NCBI GenBank assembly: GCA_038496445.1
Contig: JALMLS010000255.1
Coordinates: 310,001 to 374,000 of the forward strand
Reading direction: 5' to 3'
DNA length: 64,000 nt
DNA from: Trichosphaerium sp. ATCC 40318
Lineage: Eukaryota > Discosea > Flabellinia > Trichosidae
How positions within the stretch are numbered: the stretch's first letter is position 1; each line of letters begins with the position of its first letter. The notes beneath the pieces are model-generated. The model saw nothing but the letters and a program-made list of their open reading frames with translations. It made no database searches and was not told where the DNA came from. The position numbers were made by a program, and so were the translations under genes. Positions 48,857-60,071 of this stretch are shown piece after piece.

Positions 48857-49758
48857 TTACGCTGATTTCTAATGAAACTCGTTCCTAATCATTGTAAGAC
48901 CAAACACGCACTTGAAGAGTACCTTATGATTTATTGAATCGTTTCGCAACCCAGAAGCATCAACCTGTTGACCGTGGCCTGTGTAAACAGCACTATGAAA
49001 AACTTTTTCACCATCAAAAATAATAAATTGCCTTGCTATATCCCTAAATGACATTTAGCAAACTCATGCCAACTGTGGGTACTTACTTGAACCATCCCCA
49101 TTTACCCTCCTTCTGTGGCTTTATATCACCGTGTTCTGGCACTTGAATGATGTGTCAGAATAAAAAAGTGACATCCGTTGACGCACGTGATTCTGGTGGT
49201 AAGCATAGAGCAAGAGGGTACGCCAGTGGTGGCGGGCTCAACGCTATCCACGCTTTGTATCGACGCCATCCTGGTAGGGAGTGCAACGCATAATCTTTGT
49301 GTACCTAGGTGGGTTGAATTCGAGTTCATTCGTTTTTACGAACCTGAGGTAAGTACGGCGTTCTAGATCCATCGCGAATTTTAGGGTTAAATAGCTTTAC
49401 TGTATATCCTGGGTGCGCTAATAAGCTTTAAAAGAAGGAAAGAGAGCCATGACGTACATTTTAAGAGAAATTGCTCAAGTTCGCCTCTGATATCATTCAT
49501 TGCTGTCAAAAGTGATGTGTCAGCGCATTTCGAGCCTTGCTCAGAGGATTGCGCCGTGTGCCATAATTGTATAATTTGCTCATGAGTTATACTTCCCTCG
49601 TTGTATAAAATATCGCACGCAGACGCGATTGAACTGCTGCTAAGAGAGAAAAGGCCATCTAGTGGTAGGTTCAATTCACGCTTTGTAAAGTCTATTAATT
49701 CTATGTCACAGACATCCCCACCACTGAAATAAAGCGTAACGGATTGTTTATCTTCCAT
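48857..49758 (-). CDS. Protein of unknown function, about 205 residues
   Basis: Not recognised. Starts MEDKQSVTLYFSGGDVCDIE at 49758. The first exon is helical and acidic (LFSLSSSSIASACDILYNEG, ITHEQIIQLWHTAQSSEQGS). Further exons read KLFNPKIRDGSRTPYLPQ, then VHKDYALHSLPGWRRYKAWI, PEHGDIKPQKEGKWGWFK and DIARQFIIFDGEKVFHSAVY, ending NHKKSA at 48857. Each join uses GTACGT, GTTCGT or GTGCGT donors and keeps frame, which supports a real gene. No signal peptide or membrane span. It lies between the EMC3 and kinase-filamin genes on the same strand with gaps near 200 bp. Confidence 0.6.
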
Positions 49759-49943
49759 AATACTAGCTTCATACGTTACTGACAGTCTTTTTTCAAAACA
49801 AGATTGACTTAATTAGTTTCGCCTAACCGATGCGACGTGTTGATAGATACATAACTCGCCGCAAGTACAACAAATGTTTGACATTTAATACAGGTTTTTT
49901 TGAAAAATTTCTGGTGACACTTGTGCTTACAACCGGCTGGTTT

Positions 49944-51101
49944 TTATCTTGACAATTTCAGTTTTTTGATCAAACGAAGTTCTGTGTTCTCAAGAGCCCA
50001 AGTATGTTCAATCAATTGTAAATTTTCTCTGGCGTCTTTGTACGCCTTACTAGGATCAGATCCCATCATACCAGCTGCACCGCCTTGCATACTTTGCATT
50101 TGCATTCTCATCATTTGAGCTTCATCAGCCTCTGATTTTGAAAAAAAATAAACAAAAAAAGAAGCATTTAATTAAACTTTGACGTACTGTTGTTACCGCC
50201 AAGGAACATGCTAATTAAACCACGTAACCCGACCAAATTAAGGACATACCAGCTCATTGAACTAACATAACGTACATCTAATATAAATGTAAATTTATTA
50301 AAAGATAAAAAATAAAATAATTGTTTAGACTCATATGAGCGTTGTAGCGTACCAAGTTGGCGTAGACCTAATCCACTTTGTAACATAGGTCTGAATCCTT
50401 CCGTCATACCGAATGGTAGCTTGACTAGTAGTGTCAGAGAAGTGCTAGACGCGTTTTGTTTTTGAGAAAACGTAAAAACGCAGGGTTATCGCGAACTACG
50501 TACGGGCAACGAAACCAGCAAAGAAATGATCAATCCACGTATAAACAAGCAAGTTGGAGACCAACATTGCTGCATTACGTTTCATCATAGAGTTCATGTT
50601 CATAGGGTCCATCATCTGATGTGTAAGTGAGCATAAGGTAAAGTACAAATGACATTTCAAGTACAGGGTTATTCATCATTGAGTTTGTTCCGCCAGCGGC
50701 TTTTTTAGCTTCTGCCATAGCGATTTTCTTGCTTAGCAAACCTGTGACGCGTATTAGTGGAGATTAAGAGTGTATGTGTCTATTACCTTTGTTTTTGTCT
50801 TGGGCGATTAGAAACTGGCGTCTACTTTCGAAGGAGCTTTCAGGAATGTGATGAGCACTAGTTTGAAGTCGTGTCGCATTTAACAATAATTGACTGCATA
50901 ATACGTGTCAAACGCGTTTATAGTGTTGTTTGTTAACAAATATAAGGCGTACCCATCAACTAGTTTATCAAATTGAGTTTTTGGCACAGAAGAGATTAAC
51001 ACTGTAATGTGGTGGCGTAGTATGCTTACAGCAAACATAAGCACAACAATTGGCAAAACTACCCAATTTCTGATATTTGGATCTAGCAACAACTCCATCA
51101 T
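49944..51101 (-). CDS. EMC3: ER membrane protein complex subunit 3
   Basis: EMC3 is the Oxa1/YidC-like core of the EMC insertase, which places tail-anchored and multi-pass proteins in the ER membrane. The start MMELLLDPNIRNWVVLPIVV at 51101 matches the family N-terminus; Met at 51164 would add 21 atypical residues. Then RRQFLIAQDKNKG, LLSKKIAMAEAKKAAGGTNS, MMDPMNMNSMMKRN, LVYTWIDHFFAGFVA, LPFGMTEGFRPMLQSGLGL, DVRYVSSMSWYVLNLVGLRG and a C-terminal cytosolic part (MQSMQGGAAGMMGSDPSKAY) ending LKKLKLSR-like at 49944. Three membrane segments, about seven introns, normal length. Function is well established for the family. Confidence 0.92.
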
Positions 51102-52132
51102 TGTGTTACAAACGAGTGTTGTACGTCGGCAAAAAAAAAGCTGACTGGTTATTAAGTTTGACACTCCAGCTATTTGGCGCTTAAGTGATCACCAATCAGG
51201 CCTAGTGGACGAGCTGTAGCCTAAATAAACGCGCGCGTAGTACGTATTACAGTTTATTGTAACATTATAGATTTCTTTGTTTCTGACACTTTAACCACTT
51301 TCTTTAGCTATTACGAGGTTACTACAAATTTGCACAAGACAGATTGTGTTATATTATCTCGAGCTCTCTCGTATCACGTGAATACACGCATTTTTATTTG
51401 AACGGTCTCTACGGTATATAGCGCTGTGAATGGATGTCACTGTTGGTTAATTTCCTAAAGCGTCTGAAGCGGATTCGTTTTACAACTTTCCAAGTTGTAT
51501 CCTGGGTCAACTTGCAATTAGTTTACAACGAATCAAGCCAGTATTAGTGTCTTAGAAGCACTCGAGTTTGAGTGAAAGTAGGATATAGCTCGCATAAAGA
51601 GTACGTACTGATCCACAGTATAGTTCATGAGGGCACGTTGCTTTAGTAGTTTCGACGGCTGTGAACTATCCGTACCAACACGGGTAAATATCTAGATTAA
51701 TCCACAGTTGGCAGAGTTTACAGACTGGTAATCACATTGGCGTAGCGAGTTGAAATTAGTTAAGAAAAATGCTAACTCGTAGTCTTTTTCCCTCGGAAGA
51801 TGCGGTATGTAGTTTACCCGTACTATTCATACACCCCAAACGTTTACAACTTGATCGTATGTATGCTGACGCTAGTCACATGTCGCGTTTTGACAGACAA
51901 AGTGAAACTGCGGGTAAATCGTATTTGCTGATTAAAAGAAAAGCTGTAACGTCATCTGTGAACTACGCTGGAATATAAAATAAGATACAGGGACATTGAT
52001 TTAGCCGTTCTACCGAATTGAGCTCAGAAAACCGGATAAAAGTTTAAATCTTTGGAATTTTCTGCGGTTAAGTATTTCTCCCTTCCGGTCTACAAAAATA
52101 CTAATTACTCTGATCACTCCATAGTGCACATC
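51102..52132. other. Divergent promoter region
   Basis: About 1 kb between EMC3 (-) and the ABC transporter (+). CACGTG at 51375-51380 in ATCACGTGAA context. A 69-codon plus-strand ORF at 51769-51978 and an in-frame upstream Met of the transporter at 52052 are present, but neither is supported. No other gene seen. Confidence 0.5.
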
Positions 52133-55100
52133 ATGTCTGGTAGTCGCGAAAGCGACTCTACGACCTACAGTAATGATGTTGAAATGAAAAAACAAGATAA
52201 CTCCGCATCAGCTCGAGGTGGCAATGTAGCTACTTTACACGCCAAAACAAGCAAAAGAAACGTGTCTAATGATGAATCAGAAGAAGTATCGGTAACGAAG
52301 AGACCTTTTTGTTGATAAAAGTATTAACATTCGGTTCTGTAAATAGGATATTGTTATATCCGTTAACAGCAGTTATTTGGATTTAGAAGGAGCAGGAGTA
52401 AGTATTGAGAATGTAAGCTACGACTCTATCCATACAGTGTCTGGTACGCCTTTTTTTAATATCTAATATTGAGACTGTCCCTCTAGGAGGATTCTGCACG
52501 TCTAGAGTGGTTCGGGAAAGGTAACAATTTTCTGTCTAACCAAAAACAACTTTTTTGGGACAAAATCAATCTGATTAATTTCAAGCGTTTTACGTGATAT
52601 TACAGTCGTTCTTAAACAAGGAGAAATGACAGCTGTTCTTGGCGGACCTATGAGCGGGAAAACTAGTTTATTCGATATTCTAGCTAGACATCGTCCTGAC
52701 GATGTAATAGGTATAGTGTCCGACGAGCACAAAACTATTTATTTGATGTTTTTTTTTTCGAAAAACACAAAAAGTTCAAGTTGTGTTTACTTTTTCTGTT
52801 TAGGAGATGTTAACATACACCCTTCTCCAAATAAAAAGTATCATCACCGGGTATTTTCGTATGCTCCTCAAGGAAACATTCACCGGCCTTTCCTTACTGT
52901 TGAAGAAACGTTGTCTTTTGCAGCAACTCTTCAAGGCATTCCATCAGGTAACTTTTTGTTTCATCTTTGAAATGTAAAAGTTGACCCGCTTTTAGAAAAA
53001 GTAAAATCTACTGTCAGGGCTATTATGAAGATGCTTCGTATTAATCATGCTTCTGATACAATCATTGGTGATTCGTTTTACCGGGGTATCTCGGGTGGTG
53101 AAAAGCGTCGTGTTACAATAGGTGCAGCTCTTGCAAAGGAAGCCAACTTTTTTATGTTTGATGAACCAACAACCGGTACAAAATCACGTTTCTCTTTGCA
53201 CTCTTTACTTACATGATACAGGTCTTGATGCTGCAGTTGCTTACGAACTGTCAAAGAGTTTAATGGAACTTTGTAAAGCTACAGGAACACCAATATTATG
53301 TACATTGCTACAACCATCTCAAGAAGTATTGGCTTTGTATGATAACTTGGTTATCATCACAGAAGTACGTGATAGGTCAACGATGTTCTTTGTACTAACT
53401 CTAGAAAAAAAAAGGGAGAAATAGCTTACTGGGGACCAACAACACAGGCCATCGATTACTTTGACAATCTAGGTTATAAGCGTCCTAAAGCTTACAATGA
53501 CGCCGAATTTTTATCTCAAGTTACAGATCATCCCGATGTCTTTTTGAGTCATGACGCCTTGAGCTCAAATGTTGTTCGTAACAGAGAAGATTTTGTTGAG
53601 GCATACAATAAATCTAAACTGAAGAAGACGATGGCACGTCATAAAAAGAGCACTTGCTTTAGAAAACCTTCAAAACTTACTTTTTTTCCAGCGTAAAACT
53701 ACAAAAGAAGTTATATCTGAAGCTTCTGATCAAACTGCTCCTTCCTTCAAGTCAAAATATGCGTCATCTTTCTTGACACAGTACTTTATGCTACTTAAAA
53801 GACGTTTTAAGGAACTCTACATGGACTGGATAAACGTTTCGCTCATGTTTGCATGCTACCTTGGTACTTTATCTTTGAAATTTCTTGGAAGACAGTCAAT
53901 CTAATCAAGTTATCTATTACAGGTATTGGCTTGTTTCTTGGTTTTTTCTTTTGGGATATGGGCACAGAACAAGTCGATATTACAGTTAGGTATGTAGATT
54001 TCAGCAGTTTTGTGACAGATACAAGTACTTACCAATCAATTTAGGATTGGTGCTTTCTATATTTTATTGATTATGACAACTTTTATTTCGATCGCTTTTT
54101 ACGAACCGACTGTCATGTATCGACATCAATTCATTCATGAGAGACAGCAAAAGTACGTAGTATAATATTATCATCGGCGTGTATTCATTGTTACTAATAT
54201 TGTCGTAGCTTGTATAGTGTTTTTGCGTTTTTTATGAGTGAGTTCACTTATATGATAGTATTAACAATAATTGATGCTGCTTTGATTGTTGGACCATTCT
54301 ATTGGCTAGCTGGATTTCAACGTGATGTAGGTCGCTTCTTTTTTACCTATCTATTGATACTCACATACCGTATCGCTATCGGAGGTACGAAATAAGATAA
54401 GTACAATGTGACAATGCTAACTTTATGTGAAAAGGTACATTGAATTCTGCCATTTATTTGGTTGAAAAAGACATATCAATTTTATTGGTTGCTGTACGTT
54501 CATTGCATCACAAGGCATTTTTTGTGACTTTAATTTTTAGATGTGGATTTGGCCTATCATGATGTTGTTCGGAGGATTCTTAATTGCAGAGGGAGACGCG
54601 CCAGCTTATCTCAATTGGCTGTTTTGGATCAACCCTTGGTAAGGAATTTTAGACATCAATTACACAGCCTTTTCATTTTATTGCTGACTTTACCTTAGGT
54701 TCTACGCTAATGAGGCCTTGGCAATCAACGAATTCCTTGGTTTGGACATTCAATGTGCATCAAGCGAACTTATGCCTCCTTCCAATATTCCCCTATTTAA
54801 CGCCTCAGCTGCTGATGGTGAGATATCTTTTTTTTGAATCAATACAAGAAGTTGCTAATGCGCTATTTTATAGGTGGTTGGGAAAGTAATCAGTTATGTC
54901 CGTTTACTACTGGAGAACAAGTATTAGAGAGCAGAGGATTTCATACTGACGTAGAGTAAGTGTGCGATTCTAACAAGTTTTTTCCTAAATTTTTCTGATA
55001 GGTATAAATGGTACTACTTTCTTGCTGTTCTCGGGTTTGCTGTTGCATACAATGTTGTTGTGTACATGCTTATGAGATTCTGGAAAACTGAAAAACATCA

Positions 55101-57536
55101 TATCCCTGCTGTCGATGGTACATACTTAAATAGGAGTCCCTCTAGTGGTAGTACTTCTAACTTGTGCGTTTTAGACAAGCTACCTTTGGAACGAGTTGCA
55201 ACACAGGATGCTATCCACGATCAGTTATTCGACATCAATGGTGTTGCATTGTCTTGGTCTTCTGTTGGTTTAGAGCTGCCAAGTGGAAAGCGCAAACATA
55301 TTATAGAAGATATTTCTGGTTGTGTAACACCAGGAATGGTCCTTGCTTTGATGGTAAGCAAAAAACATCATAGTAAGTTTTTTAACACTTTTTTTAAGGG
55401 ACCATCAGGTGCTGGAAAGTCAACACTTATGGACATCCTCACAGAGCGTAAAACCTTTGGTAAAATAAGAGGCGATATTCTCGTCAACGGTGATTCTAAG
55501 CCACCAAATTTTAAGCAAATCATTGGATACGTTGAACAAGATGACTTCATCTTCTCGAACCAAACAGTACGTTTTTTTCTGAAAACTAAGCACTCGTACC
55601 TCAAAACTTATTCAGCTTGTATAGATTCTGGAAGCCCTTGAGTTTTCAGCTCAGATTAGACTACCTGAATCCACTACGGAAGCCGAAAGGACTGATATTG
55701 TGAACAAAGTTATGAGTTTGCTTGATTTAACTAAAATATCCGGTTCAATTGTTGGATTCAAAGGCTCTGGTTTAAGTAAAGAAGAGTTAAAGAGAGTTGC
55801 TATAGCTGTGGAGCTTGTGGCTATGCCTAAAATCTTATTCGTTGATGAACCTACCTCTGGTAAGCAGTGAATCGACATTTCTTACAATCTTTGCTAATGT
55901 CGTTGTTGCAGGGCTGGACTCTTACGGTGCTGAGTTTGTCATGAATGCCATTCAGAAGATTGCGAAAGCAGGTTGTTCTGTAGTTTGCGTAATTCATCAA
56001 CCTTCAAAACGTGTGTTTGAGCTATGTACTGATTTACTGTTGTTGAATCAATTCGGAAAACAAATCTATTTTGGAAAAATTGGAAAAAGATGTAGAACCG
56101 TTCTTAAATACTGGAGAGATCTAGGATACAAGGTACGATAGTTATCTTCATTTGTGTATCATCTGACATTGTTATATAGATAAGCAAAGATTTGAATCCT
56201 GCCGATGTAGTGCTAACAATTGCAACTGGGTTGTATCAACCTGAAAACAATGTTGATGCTGTGTCTGTTTTTAAAAACTCTGAAGAGTTCACAGCTACTG
56301 ATAACGCCATACAGGATATTAAAACAGATTATACTCCTTTATCAAAGAATACGCCATGGTTCAAAGCTAGCTTCATGAGACAACTAAAGGTAAACAAAGA
56401 ACACTAAATAGAAATTGGAGTTTTTTTGCTGACTTTTTTTTTAGGCTTGTACCAAAAGGTGGTCTCTTGCAACATCGAGGACTGGTCGCGAAATCTGGCT
56501 TGAGATCATAAGAACTATCACCATCGGTACCTGTTTATTCCTTTCATTAGTTATGGAGAAGAAGCTAATATAACCTTCAGGTGTATTGCTTGGTTTTGTT
56601 TTCCTTAACACAACGAATAATCAAGCTGGCATTAACCAACGTGTCACAATCTTGTTCTTTGCTATTCTTTATCCAAATATAAAAGCGTACGTTATTGATT
56701 CTCTCCCTTCACTATCACACTTTGTATGCTCCCTTATTTATTCATTCCTTAGATACGCAACAATGCCAAATGTGTTTGAAGCAAGGAGAATATATTACCA
56801 TGAGAGAAGAAGCGAGCAATACAATGTATTCGCATTCACAATCGGTATTCTTCTTACAGATCTACCATTTATACTTTCCGAGACTGTTTTCTTCTTCACA
56901 GTACCATACGTACTTGTTGGTCTAGGTGATACTGCTGCAACTTTCCTATTCTTCTTGTTGTGCGCAGTTATATACTCGTTGTCTTTGTTTCAATTCGCTA
57001 GACTACTTGGTAAGTCAACGGACAATGAGCACATTTGTACTTGCTTTTTTCTGACTTTACTTTTTTAGCTTTTGCTATGCCTACGAACCAGCTTGCGAAT
57101 ATATTCTTCGCAGCAATGTTCATTAGTTTCGCTCTTGTTTCTGGTATCTTTGTACCATACGATGATCAACATCCGTGGTTTTCATGGATGTTTTGGATAT
57201 CATTTATTCGATACGGTTTTGAACCTCTTGTCATTAACGAAATGCAAGACAAAGTATTCATCTGTGACCCCGATGAACGTACGCAAGAAAGGTTTATTAA
57301 CTTATCCCTCTTATTAATTACTTGTAGTGCTTCAGTTCAACTTTACATCAAGTATAAATAACGCTTCGATATCACGTGCTATTTGTCCAATAACAAATGG
57401 TAATCAATTTATTGAGGCACTCGATTTCGACTCTGATTGGTTGTGGATTGGTGTTGGTCTTAATTTAATATCCTTCCTTATATACTTTACAAATGGAAGT
57501 CTTATATTACGTTATGTCGATTGGACAAGACGTTAA
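52133..57536 (+). CDS. Full-size ABCG (PDR-type) ABC transporter
   Basis: Membrane exporter with plan NBD1-TMD1-NBD2-TMD2. The start chosen is MSGSRESDSTTYSNDVEMKK. NBD1: AVLGGPMSGKTSLFDILA (Walker A), YAPQGNIH (Q-loop), RGISGGEKRRVTIGAALA (signature), NFFMFDEPTTGLDAAV (Walker B, split by an intron). TMD1 lies at about 53850-55080, with a large extracellular loop before KWYYFLAVLGFAVAYNVVVY. NBD2: LMGPSGAGKSTLMDILTERK, IGYVEQDDFIF, SGLSKEELKRVAIAVELVAM, ILFVDEPTSGLDSYGA and VVCVIHQPSK. TMD2 from about 56580 ends SLILRYVDWTRR at 57536. The NBD2 signature is LSKEE, not LSGGE, as in many asymmetric PDR transporters. More than 25 short introns; AATAAA at 57592. Substrate unknown; drugs or lipids are usual for the family. 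Confidence 0.92.
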
Positions 57537-57777
57537 AACGATGATTTAAAAAACATCAAAAAAAGAAAAAAAGAAATTGTACAGACAGTTAAATAAACAG
57601 CAAAGTTTAATATATGCCTCTTTTGATTAACTCTACCGCTTAGTCAGTATGGTTGTGTGATATCTAATAGATGATTGGCGTATTTTCGAGGTGTCGCGAT
57701 GTTTCAACGCAATTCAAATAATGGCTTCAATATTTCTGTAACATGTGGTTAAAAGTCCATTTGTGCTGATTGATGCT

Positions 57778-59659
57778 ATGGCCGCAGAGCTTTTATTGAC
57801 TTGCTTGGGTTTCAAGAGCGCGTTAGAGTCTGTAGAACATCTTTCGTTATCACCTGCTTACATTGTACCAATACAATACTCAAAGCTTATAGGTGCGTTA
57901 CATTAGGCGGTTGTAGGTGGCTGAAATTGTTTAGGTAAAGCATGTAGTAAATGCGAAACTATATTAATAAAAGAGAGCGGTAATAACACACTACACTATT
58001 GTCTGGCGCGTGAAGCTCAACAACACATTTTTAAAACAGTTCGCGCCATTAACGATACGTCACCGTTGATAACAATATCTGAGCAACTCCATGAACTGAA
58101 GCCTCTCGCAGAGTGGATTTTAGGTAATTAATGAAGCTTCTACACGAAAAAAACTCGCTAACGCGTTTAGACATACCAAAGGATGCTGGAATGATAATAC
58201 CGTACATTACGCAGACTATAACCAACACTGACATGTCAAAATCATGGCAAGCGCAAATCTACGACTTGTACATCCAATACTGCGCTGGTTGGACCCTAAG
58301 CGCGCTTTTCAACCCCGACGAACATTTTAGCCTTACTCTAGAGAAAACAGGCTTTAAAGTACCGCCAATCGTACATGATATACGTAAATTTATCGTAGCA
58401 TCAAGGTATAGTCGTTTATCGCCGTTTTTAAGCGTATAATTAATAGTTAAAAGGCAAACAGAGGAATTTGACGTCCACGCCGAAATAGTGCTTTGTAAGG
58501 AAATTAAAGTTGCTCTGAGGACTGATTGGGATGCGTTGTATACTCCTAACCTAATTAGAATTAAAGAAACGCTTGGCAAGAGATTATACAACCATATTTT
58601 AAACAATGATTTAAAAGATATTCTTGTAGACATACACGATATTGTCTTCATGACAAAGGGGTATATCTTTGCTGATTTATATACAGAGTTTGGTATTTGG
58701 TTTACTTTTGATAATCAGCCAAATGAAAAAGTGTTACAACGCATGTCAGGAGCATTACATGGAAAATTACCGGAAACAGTTGTAAAAAGTCATTTGTGGA
58801 GATTTGGCCTTTGTAATCAGCAACAGGGACAAGATTCGTCTTCTTGGCGGCATGTATGTGTTTATCCTTCTCATGGGTTCCCAATAAACATGTTACTTGA
58901 TGAAGAAGTCATGGAATGGTAAGCAGGTGATTTTAAAAACAAATTCTTATTTTTTTCTTAAAAGGTTAAAGCAGATTTCTGCGTTGTTACAAACTATTTT
59001 TCGCTTGAATATTGTCCTTTCACGATCATGGTTTGAAAAAGGTGCTGTTGGGAGTAGAGCAAGCAAGTAAGAATCCTTTATGTTAAAGAAAATTGAGTTC
59101 GCTGGTTTTTTGGCATTGACGTTATTCTTACTTTTTTCTTTTGTAGTCCGGAAGCTTTACTTCGATGGGAGTTTACTCATCTCCTCAATACATTACATAG
59201 TTACATACAAGTGGATGTTATAAAGACAATGAAGCAAAAGTTAGAACAAAGGTTACTCTCTGTGAGTGATATAGCATCGTACAAGAAAATCTATACCGAG
59301 TTTTTGGATGATATGTGCCTTCGTATGTTCATTAGCAAAAAGAGTCCCATTTCAAAGGCAATCGATGCATTGTTGAGGTACATAAGGCTTTTTAGTGTGA
59401 AAAACCCCGTGTTTTAGCGTTGTCTTTTTTGAAGTATCACGTGCTCATTTCTTAATTTAGTTTATGCCATACGTTTTTATCTATGCAACGTAAGAGCACA
59501 TCCAACATAGGAGATTTTGTATTACTCCAGCGTACTTTCACTCAACAAACGAGGTTTTTGTTCAGAATTTTAAGCAAAACTCAAGGTCAAGCAACTTATT
59601 TATCAAATTTCTTGGTTAAATTAGACTACAATTCGTTTTTCTTGCGCGAACATCAATAA
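57778..59659 (+). CDS. Gamma-tubulin complex component (GCP/Spc97-Spc98 family)
   Basis: GCPs bind gamma-tubulin and build the ring that nucleates microtubules. Starts MAAELLLTCLGFKSALESVE. The N-terminal GRIP1-like part includes PLAEWIL, LYIQYCAGWTLSALF and IFADLYTEFGIWF. The C-terminal GRIP2-like part, which contacts gamma-tubulin, includes ALLQTIFRLNIVLSRSWF, ALLRWEFTHLLNTLHSYIQV, DVIKTMKQKLEQRLLSVSD, IYTEFLDDMCLRMFISKKS and a last exon ending LDYNSFFLREHQ at 59659. About nine exons. The helical pattern LLRWE...H.L..L..Y.QVDV and F...H..FL fits the family. Which GCP (2 to 6) cannot be decided; the short N-terminus suggests GCP4-like. Confidence 0.78.
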
Positions 59660-60071
59660 TTACATGTAAATAAACCAATACTCTTTGTAACAGAAAAAAA
59701 AGCAAGGCGGACTTACTCCTTTATCACGGAAACCCTTACTTACTTCTTTGTCACAACCGTACTTACGACAATTGTATTCGATGTTCTACCAGAACCAAGC
59801 CATATCCTGGATTTAGATTACCGAATACGCTAACTACCCTGACGCAAGGTAACAGCCAAACAAGTGCCTGTTCTAGAGGTCAACACGGCGCCACTTAGAA
59901 TTAGAGTCCGATGTTGACAAGGTGTAGACTACCCGTTCACTGAAATATCTAATTTAATTACCCAAATATGGATAATGCACATTTGCAAAACGCCATAAAC
60001 CCTTGCATTAGGTATTTTCGTGTGTTGAGAAGCGTTTCGGGAATGTTTTATTTTACTACGTTTGCCACTTG
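59660..60071. other. Intergenic region before right repeat arm
   Basis: No ORF supported. Not clearly similar to the matching flank of the left arm. Confidence 0.5.
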
